A stretch of DNA of 12,809 bases. It comes from an uncultured Mycoplasmatota bacterium (lineage in GTDB: Bacteria > Bacillota_I > Bacilli_A > RF39 > UBA660). This document shows, piece by piece, positions 6,247 through 12,809 of this stretch. Location of the stretch: assembly GCA_900552975.1 (NCBI GenBank), contig UWSL01000033.1, positions 1 to 12,809 on the forward strand, written 5' to 3'. Below the pieces are notes generated by a model. The model was not told where the DNA came from and did not search any database. It saw only the letters and a program-made list of their open reading frames with translations. Made by a program: the position numbers and the translations under genes. Position 1 is the stretch's first letter, and every line of letters begins with the position of its first letter.

Positions 6247-7328
6247 TTTATCAAATCCTTTAATTTATTATATATTACTTCACTACTATTATTCATACTC
6301 ATTTTACCTAGATTCGTTTTGATTTCTTGATATTTTTGTGAATCAAATAGGATTTCATTTATTTTCTTTAATAGTATCTTTGAAGTTAAATCTTTTTCTT
6401 CAATCAATTCACCAGCATTGTTGTTTTTTAGTTCAAGAGCATTGTAATATTGATGATTGTTGGCAACATATGGCGATGGAATAAAAATAGCAGGTAAAGT
6501 TAAGGAAATTATTTCGCTCATTGTAGAAGCTCCAGCACGAGTAATTATTAAATCAGTATTTTTTAGTAAAGCTGGTAAGTCATCAAGATATGGTAAAACT
6601 TTAACGTTATCAGGAAATTTATGATCGGAAATAAATTTATCATAGAGATTTTTTCCAGTTATATATAATACTTGATAGTCTTGGTCTTTTACTTTTGCTA
6701 AAAAATCGGCCATTTTTTCGTTTACAGTGGAAGATCCAAGGCTGCCAGCGACCACGACAATAAGTTTTTTATTTTCATCTAAACCGACACTAGTTTTAGA
6801 CAAGGGTTTCTTTTTTAAAGCGCTCTCACCACAAGGATTACCTGAGTAAAAGACCTCTCCTTTAGCTTTTTTAAAACTAGGTATAGACTCTTTGAAAGAA
6901 ACACCAATAAGGTCAGCCTTTTTTTGTAAAACTAAATTAGTTTTTCCTGGATGAGAATTTTGTTCGTGAATAAAAGTTTTGATACCTAGCTTTGAAGCAG
7001 CTTTAATAACAGGATATGTAACATAGCCACCTATTCCCAAAACTAAATCTGGTTTAAATTCTTTCATAATTCTAAGACATTTTTGATAAGCTTTTTTGAT
7101 TAGAAAAACATTTTTGATATCTAAACCGATATTACTTTTAGAAAAGCCATATATCTCTAAACTTTCATATTTAATACCTCTTTTGGGAATTAATTCAGCT
7201 TCCATACGATTATGAGTTCCAATATATAAAACTTCTAAATTTTTCTCATGTTCTTTGAATTTTTCAATTATAGCAAGAGCTGGATAAATATGTCCACCAG
7301 TCCCACCGGCTGATACAATAATTTTCAT
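6243..7328 (-). CDS. murG: UDP-GlcNAc:lipid I N-acetylglucosaminyltransferase MurG
   Basis: MurG is a GT28 family enzyme on the inner membrane face. It adds GlcNAc to lipid I to make lipid II, the substrate that MurT/GatD would amidate. Seen in 361 aa: GGTGGHIYPA (8-17, with the conserved His13), LGIGGY (97-102), HEQNSHPGKTN (121-131), the G-loop-like AGSLGSS (194-200), RAGASTMSEI (264-273) and the nucleotide-sugar motif with NNHQYYNA (290-297). A GTG codon at 7337 is in frame, but AGGTGA at 7339-7334 overlaps it and sits 5 nt before the ATG at 7328, giving the canonical MKIIVSAGGTGGH start. It is the first gene of murG-murB-ftsQ-queH. Confidence 0.96.
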   Translation of the reverse strand: MKIIVSAGGTGGHIYPALAIIEKFKEHEKNLEVLYIGTHNRMEAELIPKRGIKYESLEIYGFSKSNIGLDIKNVFLIKKAYQKCLRIMKEFKPDLVLGIGGYVTYPVIKAASKLGIKTFIHEQNSHPGKTNLVLQKKADLIGVSFKESIPSFKKAKGEVFYSGNPCGESALKKKPLSKTSVGLDENKKLIVVVAGSLGSSTVNEKMADFLAKVKDQDYQVLYITGKNLYDKFISDHKFPDNVKVLPYLDDLPALLKNTDLIITRAGASTMSEIISLTLPAIFIPSPYVANNHQYYNALELKNNNAGELIEEKDLTSKILLKKINEILFDSQKYQEIKTNLGKMSMNNSSEVIYNKLKDLIK

Positions 7329-7345
7329 GATAATCACCTAATATA

Positions 7346-7374
7346 ATTATACTATAAAATTCGATTTTTTTAAC
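7346..7374 (-). promoter_or_regulatory. Promoter of the murG operon
   Basis: A perfect TATAAT -10 (7351-7346) with a weak GTTAAA -35 at 17-bp spacing (7374-7369). The start point would fall at about 7339, on the ribosome site itself, so the leader is only about 10 nt. A TATAGT five bases upstream is an alternative -10. Confidence 0.55.
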
Positions 7375-7429
7375 CTTTTTGCTTTTTATTAGACGTAAAA
7401 CTTTGATTTTTTAATTTCGATACTTAAAT

Positions 7430-7458
7430 TTGACCTTTATGTTCTTTTGCGTTAGTAT
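7430..7458 (+). promoter_or_regulatory. Promoter of the 233-aa gene at 7485
   Basis: TTGACC (7430-7435) and TAGTAT (7453-7458) are spaced 17 bp apart; TATACA at 7456-7461 is an alternative -10 with a long 20-bp spacer. Transcription would start near 7465-7468. It is divergent from the murG promoter within the same 156-bp gap. Confidence 0.5.
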
Positions 7459-7484
7459 ACAGCTAACCAAGGGAGGCAACATTT

Positions 7485-8186
7485 ATGAAGAAAAAAAATA
7501 CAAGAAGTTATATTATAAATAGAATCCTAGATGAGTACAACAATGATAGTTCCCTATATGGCAGTTACTTGAAATTAATAAATATTGGAATGACCCTTTA
7601 TTATAAAGAAAATGAATTAATTAAAAGTTTATTTAGTAAAATAGAAATATTAGATGAATGGAATAATTTGCTGGTTCCATCAAGTTTTTCTGATAATATT
7701 TTAGTATCTTTTAATGATAATCATTTAACATTTTTTATAAAGAAGACCACAAATAGTTTAGAAATATTAGAAACTCTAACTTGTGAAATTAATAAGTTAT
7801 ATAGTGATTATGAGAATACCAATTTTATTAATGAATATTGTAATATTCTAAAAGCTGAAGAAATAATAAAAATTATATTAGATATTCAAGATATTATAGA
7901 CGATAATAAAATACTTGATTTATATGATAGCTTAAATATATTAAGTAAGAAGAATTATAAATGTTGTATTAAACAAATTTCTGTTAATTTGGTTAGACCA
8001 CTTTATGAAACGATGAAAGAATTAGATTATAGTTTTAAAGATATTTTAAAAGAAGAAGGTTTTTGGGAGATTAACGAAATGTTTAGCAAAGAAAGTAATG
8101 TAAAAGATTATTATTTATTTGCTGAATTGTATCGAAAAATTAGAAATTTAATAAATTGCTTTTGTTTAAAGTTAAAAACAGAATAA
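7485..8186 (+). CDS. Hypothetical helical protein of unknown function (233 aa)
   Basis: No family recognised. The start is well supported: GGGAGG at 7471-7476 lies 8 nt before the ATG. The protein is Asn/Ile/Lys/Leu-rich, soluble and probably mostly helical. One strand pair (NILVSFNDNHLTFFIKK) lies at about 71-87; Cys160-Cys161 are adjacent, and Cys225 and Cys227 sit near the C-terminus. A repeated Ile/Asp stretch at about 126-150 (EIIKIILDIQDIIDDNK) could form an amphipathic helix used in protein-protein contact. There is no signal peptide, membrane segment or nucleotide motif. It is a single-gene unit between its own promoter and a terminator, divergent from murG and convergent with the phosphorelay genes. 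It has the same length as the unknown protein at 3178 but shows no visible sequence relation to it. Confidence 0.75.
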   Translation: MKKKNTRSYIINRILDEYNNDSSLYGSYLKLINIGMTLYYKENELIKSLFSKIEILDEWNNLLVPSSFSDNILVSFNDNHLTFFIKKTTNSLEILETLTCEINKLYSDYENTNFINEYCNILKAEEIIKIILDIQDIIDDNKILDLYDSLNILSKKNYKCCIKQISVNLVRPLYETMKELDYSFKDILKEEGFWEINEMFSKESNVKDYYLFAELYRKIRNLINCFCLKLKTE

Positions 8187-8220
8187 ATTATTTTAAAGCA
8201 TTTTGTTAAGTTACTAATAA

Positions 8221-8248
8221 AAAAAGAGCCATAAAATGGTTCTTTTTT
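8221..8248. terminator. Bidirectional terminator between the 233-aa gene and the Hpt-receiver gene
   Basis: The stem runs from 8221-8232 (AAAAAGAGCCAT) to 8236-8247 (ATGGTTCTTTTT), with one G-T pair and an AAA loop. A T-run on the plus strand and an equivalent run on the minus strand let it end both convergent units. Confidence 0.85.
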
Positions 8249-8269
8249 GGTGGTAGACAAGAGAAAAAG

Positions 8270-9061
8270 CTAGAGACTACTAGCTTGATTTATTGTTTTC
8301 TCAACAGCGTCCTTTATTTTAGTCTCACTAAATGGTTTATTTAACATATCAACAATACCATAAGTGAAAGCTTTGTTTATTGCTTCGCTTGAAGAATCGC
8401 CGCTTATAATAGTAACAGGCATTTTATTAAACAAGTTATTTTGTTTTAAATAGTCTAAAACAGCAAACCCATCAGTTCCAGGCATATTTAAATCTAATAA
8501 AATAGCTTTAATACTATTATCATTTTGATGTTCCTTTATAACATTTAAGGCTTCATCGCCATTCTCGGCAAAAGCTAATTTATAAGTATCATTAAATATT
8601 TTTCTTACAAAAATACGGATGACTTCCGAATCATCAGCAACAAGAATGATATTTTCATTACTAGATGTTTCAACATTACTTGAAGTATTATCTATTGCTT
8701 CATCATCATTTAAGTAAGAATTAACTAGTTTTATTATTTTGTTTGCTTCAGTAACTAAACTTTCATAATTTTGTGTAACAAAATTCAAGTTACTCGCTTT
8801 ACTTTCTAGCTCATGTTGATATGCAATTTCAGCTAATTTAGTGAAGCCAAAATACTTGCAGTCACTTTTTAAGGAGTGAACTAAGATGGCATAGTTAGCC
8901 ATATCACCTTCTTTATAGAATTTATCAATGCGAGCTAGCTTACCTTCGATGCCTTTTTGAAACTCAATTAAAGTTTCGTTGTATGTTGCGATATCACCAA
9001 ATAACTCAAGGCTTTTATCGATATCGACGTTGTTTGCTTTTAAAAACTCTACTGTTTTCAT
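8270..9061 (-). CDS. Hpt-receiver phosphorelay protein (263 aa)
   Basis: This is a two-domain signalling protein. The N-terminal Hpt domain (about 1-117) carries the phospho-acceptor His62 in HSLKSDCKYFG, the Hpt pattern HxLKxxxxxxG. An Asn/Ser-rich linker (about 119-135) follows. The C-terminal receiver (about 137-258) has the acidic pair Asp143-Asp144, phospho-acceptor Asp190 in LLDLNMPGTDG, Ser220 in the switch position and Lys242 in NKPF. There is no DNA-binding, cyclase or other output domain; the protein ends just after the receiver. It lies 38 bp downstream of the hybrid kinase with an AGGTGG ribosome site before its ATG, so it is probably its partner. The expected relay is kinase His to a kinase receiver, to His62, then to Asp190 or to another receiver. 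The order Hpt then receiver is less common than the reverse. Confidence 0.9.
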   Translation of the reverse strand: MKTVEFLKANNVDIDKSLELFGDIATYNETLIEFQKGIEGKLARIDKFYKEGDMANYAILVHSLKSDCKYFGFTKLAEIAYQHELESKASNLNFVTQNYESLVTEANKIIKLVNSYLNDDEAIDNTSSNVETSSNENIILVADDSEVIRIFVRKIFNDTYKLAFAENGDEALNVIKEHQNDNSIKAILLDLNMPGTDGFAVLDYLKQNNLFNKMPVTIISGDSSSEAINKAFTYGIVDMLNKPFSETKIKDAVEKTINQASSL

Positions 9062-9099
9062 ATCCTACCACCTATCTTCAATACTTACATTATAGCATA

Positions 9100-11397
9100 T
9101 TACTTTAAATATTTTAAGATAGTATCGTTTAATAATTCTTTGTTAAGAGGTTTGCCTAAGTAATCGGCAAAGCCATAAGTGGTTATTTTATTTTGGACTT
9201 CGTCTTTAGACGCTGCTGTAACTAAGATAACTGGAGTATTAAAATTTTCCAAGTCATGAAGATTTTTTAAAGTTTCACAACCATTAAGATCAGGCATCAT
9301 ATCATCCATTAAAATTAAATCATATTTATTTTCTATTACTTTAGAAATACAAGAACGACCACTATTACATAATGTTATTTGATAGCCATAATGCTTTAAC
9401 ATTGTTTGAGCTACTTTTAAATTAAGCTCATTATCATCAACAATTAAAATACTTTTTGACTTATTAGATTCTGGTTCTTTGGTCAAAACTTCTTTTATTT
9501 TTGGTAAATCAATATTATCTTTAATAATACTAGTTGTCTCATTAGCATGGCTACCGGCTGTATTGGATATATTTTTTAAATTGATATACTTAGTGATTAT
9601 TCTTTCTAACTCTTTTTTATTAATAGGTTTAGCTAAATAATCATCAAATCCTAAGTTCAAATATTCTTCTTTCATGCCATCGATAGCATTAGCAGTAAGA
9701 ACAATAGTCGGAATATTAAAATTAGGAGTGTTCTTTAATTCTTTTAAAACTTGACGACCACTCATTTTAGGCATCATGTCATCTAATAAGATAATGTCAT
9801 ATGTTTGATGATCTTTAATTTTGGCAATTGCTTCAAGACCACTTGTACATGAATCAATAGTAAAGTGATACTTATTTAGAAGAGTTTTGGCAACTTTAAT
9901 ATTCAATTCATTATCATCGACTATAAGAAGTGTTGAGCCAGTTGCATCAATAACTGATGTTTGAGATTTTTTGGTTTCTTTGATGGTTTCGGGTTTAAAT
10001 GAAACTATTCTTTGGTCAATGGAAATCGTAAATTTTGAACCTTTTCCATAAATTGATTGAACTATTATTTTGCCATGCATTAAATCAACTAATTTTTTGG
10101 TTATAGCTAAGCCTAGACCTGTTCCTTCAATAGTTAGCTGTTTTTCAACGTTTAATCTTTCAAATTTAGAAAATAATTTAGGAATATTCTCTTCTTTAAT
10201 GCCAATACCACTATCTTCAACTGATATTATTAAACGGCAAACATCATTTTGAATAATAGAAGATATAGTAAAGTCAACGTAACCTTCTTTAGTATATTTA
10301 ACAGCATTTGTTAAAATATTTAAAATTATTTGCTTTAAGCGAACATTGTCTCCGTATAGGATTGATGGTAAAGATTTATCAATATTGATACGAAAATCTA
10401 GGCCTTTGTCACCAATACGTGCTTTAGTTAAAGCAATCAATTCATCTAACATGGAATTGATATTGTATTCTTTGTCAACTATTTCGAGTTTATTAGCTTC
10501 AATCTTGGAAATATCTAAAATTCCATTTACTAACTCTAATAGATTATTAGAAGCCATAATAATATCATCGACTTTTTCTCGCGATTCAGGAGGAATATTG
10601 TCATCTTTCAAACTTTCAGAAAAACCAACAATTGCATTTAATGGCGTTCTAATTTCATGAGACATGTTAGATAAAAAATCTGATTTGGCATGATTGGCTT
10701 TTTCTGCTGTGTCCTTAGCAATTTTAACTTGTTCAAGCATTTGAACATCAGGATTTTCAATAGTAAAGTACATAATCATAGTTATAAAAGTTTCAATATA
10801 TGTCATTAATAAAATTTCAGGATGAGTAGTTTGAATATATATGGCAATACTTCCAATTATTAAAAAGATATATACAGGTAACATTTTTTTAGATTTGACC
10901 TTTTTATGATTGACGATTAAACAAATTATTACTACTAAAATAGCTATTAACGAGATAAAGTAAGCAAAAATTACACTTGGTCCACTAGTATATCTAGTAC
11001 TAAAATTATCTTTAATAATTGAATTTATTGGTAAAACAGCCATTATCATAGAAACAATCAGGTAATACGAAACAAAAATTTTTACTTTTTTACTATTAAA
11101 ATTTATTTCATCCGTTTTGACTACACTATAGACATAGTAAGCAAAAGTTGAAATCCACGATATTATATAAAGTAAATATAGTTTATAAATTATTATACTG
11201 ATGATTTCGTATTCATTATAAATAATAGAAGCTAATGTGCACCCCATTTCTATTATTAATCCTAAAAAATTTAGTATTATTAAGGTTCCAAAAATCTTAG
11301 TTTCCTTTGTATCAATGTGTTCTTTTTTTAAATAAAGAATCATTAATAAGATACTAAATGGTAATGCACATAATGGAAAATATATGCTACTTGCCAT
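9100..11397 (-). CDS. Membrane hybrid histidine kinase with two tandem receiver domains (765 aa)
   Basis: Sensor kinase of the phosphorelay. Residues 1-212 hold about seven hydrophobic segments (near 5-23, 35-58, 63-92, 106-123, 141-163, 174-188, 192-212) with no large extracellular loop, suggesting a membrane or small-molecule cue. Next come a short coiled linker (218-240) and the HisKA dimerisation domain with phospho-acceptor His247 in SHEIRTPLN. The ATPase domain follows: N box NILTNAVKYT (360-369), G1 DSGIG (395-399), F box (about 409-412) and G2 GTGLGL (425-430). Receiver 1 (about 488-605) has Asp493/494, acceptor Asp539, Thr568 and Lys590. Receiver 2 (about 648-765) has Asp653/654, acceptor Asp698, Thr727 and Lys749. 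Both receivers show an unusual double acidic DDMMP at the acceptor. AGGGAG lies 8 nt before the ATG. All catalytic motifs are present, so it should be active. Confidence 0.94.
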   Translation of the reverse strand: MASSIYFPLCALPFSILLMILYLKKEHIDTKETKIFGTLIILNFLGLIIEMGCTLASIIYNEYEIISIIIYKLYLLYIISWISTFAYYVYSVVKTDEINFNSKKVKIFVSYYLIVSMIMAVLPINSIIKDNFSTRYTSGPSVIFAYFISLIAILVVIICLIVNHKKVKSKKMLPVYIFLIIGSIAIYIQTTHPEILLMTYIETFITMIMYFTIENPDVQMLEQVKIAKDTAEKANHAKSDFLSNMSHEIRTPLNAIVGFSESLKDDNIPPESREKVDDIIMASNNLLELVNGILDISKIEANKLEIVDKEYNINSMLDELIALTKARIGDKGLDFRINIDKSLPSILYGDNVRLKQIILNILTNAVKYTKEGYVDFTISSIIQNDVCRLIISVEDSGIGIKEENIPKLFSKFERLNVEKQLTIEGTGLGLAITKKLVDLMHGKIIVQSIYGKGSKFTISIDQRIVSFKPETIKETKKSQTSVIDATGSTLLIVDDNELNIKVAKTLLNKYHFTIDSCTSGLEAIAKIKDHQTYDIILLDDMMPKMSGRQVLKELKNTPNFNIPTIVLTANAIDGMKEEYLNLGFDDYLAKPINKKELERIITKYINLKNISNTAGSHANETTSIIKDNIDLPKIKEVLTKEPESNKSKSILIVDDNELNLKVAQTMLKHYGYQITLCNSGRSCISKVIENKYDLILMDDMMPDLNGCETLKNLHDLENFNTPVILVTAASKDEVQNKITTYGFADYLGKPLNKELLNDTILKYLK

Positions 11398-11424
11398 AAA
11401 ATCAACTCCCTACTCTACATATTA

Positions 11425-11452
11425 AGTATATCATTTTATTTACTTTTATCAA
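11425..11452 (-). promoter_or_regulatory. Promoter of the phosphorelay operon
   Basis: TTGATA (11452-11447) and TATACT (11430-11425) are 16 bp apart, each one mismatch from consensus, with an extended -10 TG (11433-11432). The start would be near 11418, about 20 nt before the kinase ATG. I see no clear operator repeat around it. Confidence 0.65.
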
Positions 11453-11483
11453 ATAAAAACGAGTTGGTTAAAAGATAATTCAT

Positions 11484-11509
11484 AAAAAAACATTAGATAA
11501 TCTAATGTT
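11484..11509 (-). terminator. Terminator of the AMP-binding gene
   Basis: AACATTAGA (11509-11501 on the minus strand) pairs with TCTAATGTT (11497-11489) around a three-base loop. A run of T follows on the minus strand to 11484. The stem overlaps the stop codon of the AMP-binding gene and separates it from the kinase promoter. Confidence 0.8.
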
Positions 11510-12809
11510 ATATTTTTTTAGTAAGTTTTGCACCATGTACTCTTTCTTTATCTGCATCCGTCTCTAACCAACTATAATCTATCTTTTCAGTTCCTTGTTT
11601 ACGAGGTAATGTTTCTACTATTTCAATGTATGATGGTATTTCATATTCTTTTAATTGTTGTAATTCACCTTTAGAATTAGGTATTTGACCAAAGCATTTA
11701 TCAAATATATATCTATTGTAATCGTCTACATTAGGTACTTTATCATAATCTAATACGACATATGCTTTGTTTACAAACAAGTTATCATCATCTTTTACTT
11801 TAACTACTGCACACTCTCTAACACCTTCAATGTTATTAATTATTCCTTGAATGTGATCTAAGTAAACTTTATTTAAGGTTGAAATTATATAGAATCTTGA
11901 TTGACGACCAGTTAAAGTAAAATATCCCTCTTGATCAATTTTACCAAACATTCCTGTATTAACATACTCTTTTCCTTTTATGGTTACTTTAACTTCTTGA
12001 GTTTGTACGGGATTTTTATAATATTCTTTGAAGACATGTTTGCCACTAATTAATAGTAGACCTTCTTCATTGTATTTTTTTTCTTCAAAAGTTTCAGGAT
12101 CAACAATCATGCAGTCGCTACCTGTTAAAATTTTACCAACTGTTTCTGGCTTTACTTTGATACCAAAAGAATTGGTTCCACAAGATACTGTTTCAGCATT
12201 ACCAGCACCATTTGAAATTATAGTCTGAGCATGATGATTTTCAAAAAATAGTTGACCACTTTGTTGCATAGCAGGAGTTAAGAAATCACCACCTGAGATA
12301 AAACTTTTTACTGACGATAAGTCAAAATCTCTTGGAGCATAATTCATCATTAATTCTAGTAAAGCTGGACTTCCGAAGATGATATTTGGTTCTTTAGCCA
12401 AATATTCATAGATATTGCCTTTTGACAAATCGGGAGCTAAAACAACTTGACGACCACATAATAATGACATTAAAGTTGATGTTGAAAAGCCATATGGATA
12501 AGTGAATGGGACACATACTAAACTTTTTTCACCATGAGTATTATTTACATGAGTTGAATTTTTTAAATAAGTAGCTGCTGCCATGATATTTTTATTTGTT
12601 AAAACAACAGCTTTAGGTTTACCGGTTGTACCACTTGTAAATAATATTAAAGCATCACTAGCGCTATTGAATACTTTTTCGATTTTTTTAGGTTGAAATT
12701 CTGCTATACTACCTAAAGTATTAAAGTTGATAGTTTCGCTTTTAGTTAAGCGATAATCGTTATTTATATTGAGACTATTAACATTATTTTTTTCTAATGT
12801 TATAACATT
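11508..12809 (-). CDS. AMP-binding (adenylate-forming) enzyme, acyl-CoA synthetase-like, 5' end beyond the window
   Basis: The minus-strand frame is open from the window edge to the stop at 11508 (433 residues visible). An internal ATG at 12584 is not the start, because the codons before it encode the ANL-superfamily phosphate-binding loop, LILFTSGTTGKPKAV (about residues 54-68 of the visible part). Adenylate-forming enzymes activate a carboxylate with ATP and usually pass it to CoA or a carrier protein. Other blocks: ISNGAGNAE (A5-like), EEGLLLISGKHVFKEYY (A6-like), YVNTGMFGKIDQEGYF (A7-like, with Met where the ribose-binding Asp of TGD is expected), GRQSRFYIIS (A8-like, without the usual Gly) and LPRKQGTEKIDY (A10, Lys retained). 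The changed A7 and A8 motifs make the substrate and the second half-reaction uncertain. Fatty-acyl-CoA ligase is the nearest guess. A terminator overlaps its stop. Confidence 0.88.
   Translation of the reverse strand, partial: NVITLEKNNVNSLNINNDYRLTKSETINFNTLGSIAEFQPKKIEKVFNSASDALILFTSGTTGKPKAVVLTNKNIMAAATYLKNSTHVNNTHGEKSLVCVPFTYPYGFSTSTLMSLLCGRQVVLAPDLSKGNIYEYLAKEPNIIFGSPALLELMMNYAPRDFDLSSVKSFISGGDFLTPAMQQSGQLFFENHHAQTIISNGAGNAETVSCGTNSFGIKVKPETVGKILTGSDCMIVDPETFEEKKYNEEGLLLISGKHVFKEYYKNPVQTQEVKVTIKGKEYVNTGMFGKIDQEGYFTLTGRQSRFYIISTLNKVYLDHIQGIINNIEGVRECAVVKVKDDDNLFVNKAYVVLDYDKVPNVDDYNRYIFDKCFGQIPNSKGELQQLKEYEIPSYIEIVETLPRKQGTEKIDYSWLETDADKERVHGAKLTKKI

Noticed and set aside
7426..7434. AAATTTGAC shared with position 951-959, considered as a common regulatory motif of the two divergent regions
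   Set aside because: A nine-base AT-rich match is expected by chance at about this frequency in a window of this size, and the two copies sit in different positions relative to the promoters.
10346..10660. Antisense open frame of about 100 codons inside the kinase gene
   Set aside because: It lies opposite the conserved HisKA/ATPase coding sequence, has no ribosome site, and is a shadow of the real gene. The same applies to the open frames at 1788-2042, 3279-3621, 10070-10252 and 12028-12228.
12584..12584. ATG at 12584 as start of the AMP-binding gene
   Set aside because: The upstream in-frame codons encode the canonical TSGTTGKPK phosphate loop, so the gene continues past the right edge.

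Overview
The window is very AT-rich Bacillota-type DNA. It carries Gram-positive-style peptidoglycan genes (murT-gatD, and murG-murB-ftsQ/divIB in Bacillus order). TGG encodes Trp and TGA is a true stop (ends of the genes at 690 and 6243), so this is not a code-4 Mycoplasma. The best guess is a small-genome, gut-type Bacilli/'Mollicutes-like' lineage such as RF39; that placement is inference. Genes are tightly packed, with no gene-free stretch over 300 bases and no tRNA, rRNA, CRISPR array or insertion sequence seen.

Layout. At the left edge three minus-strand genes run off the window: a 75-aa STAS-like protein, a 162-aa membrane protein and the first 50 codons of a third gene. Divergent from them is a plus-strand pair, murT-gatD (1046-3095), closed by a hairpin terminator. 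A single 233-aa plus-strand gene of unknown function follows, with its own promoter and a shared terminator. Next comes the minus-strand operon murG-murB-ftsQ-queH (7328 down to 3909). Divergent from murG is a second unknown 233-aa gene. Then comes a minus-strand two-gene phosphorelay: a membrane hybrid kinase with two receiver domains, followed by an Hpt-receiver protein. The right edge holds a 5'-truncated adenylate-forming (AMP-binding) enzyme, open at the window end.

How the genes fit together. MurG makes lipid II, MurB supplies UDP-MurNAc, FtsQ/DivIB belongs to the divisome, and MurT/GatD normally amidates the D-Glu of lipid II. The most notable observation is that the GatD homologue lacks both glutaminase catalytic residues: the nucleophile Cys is Thr93 and the catalytic His is Leu190. 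The partner MurT keeps its P-loop and zinc ribbon but has variant motifs. Either the ligase uses free ammonia or the pair does something else. The phosphorelay has every phospho-acceptor residue but no DNA-binding or enzymatic output domain in the window.

Several starts were moved downstream of the longest open frame because the Shine-Dalgarno (SD) sequence lies inside the longer version: the membrane protein (624), murT (GTG at 1046), gatD (2382) and murG (7328).
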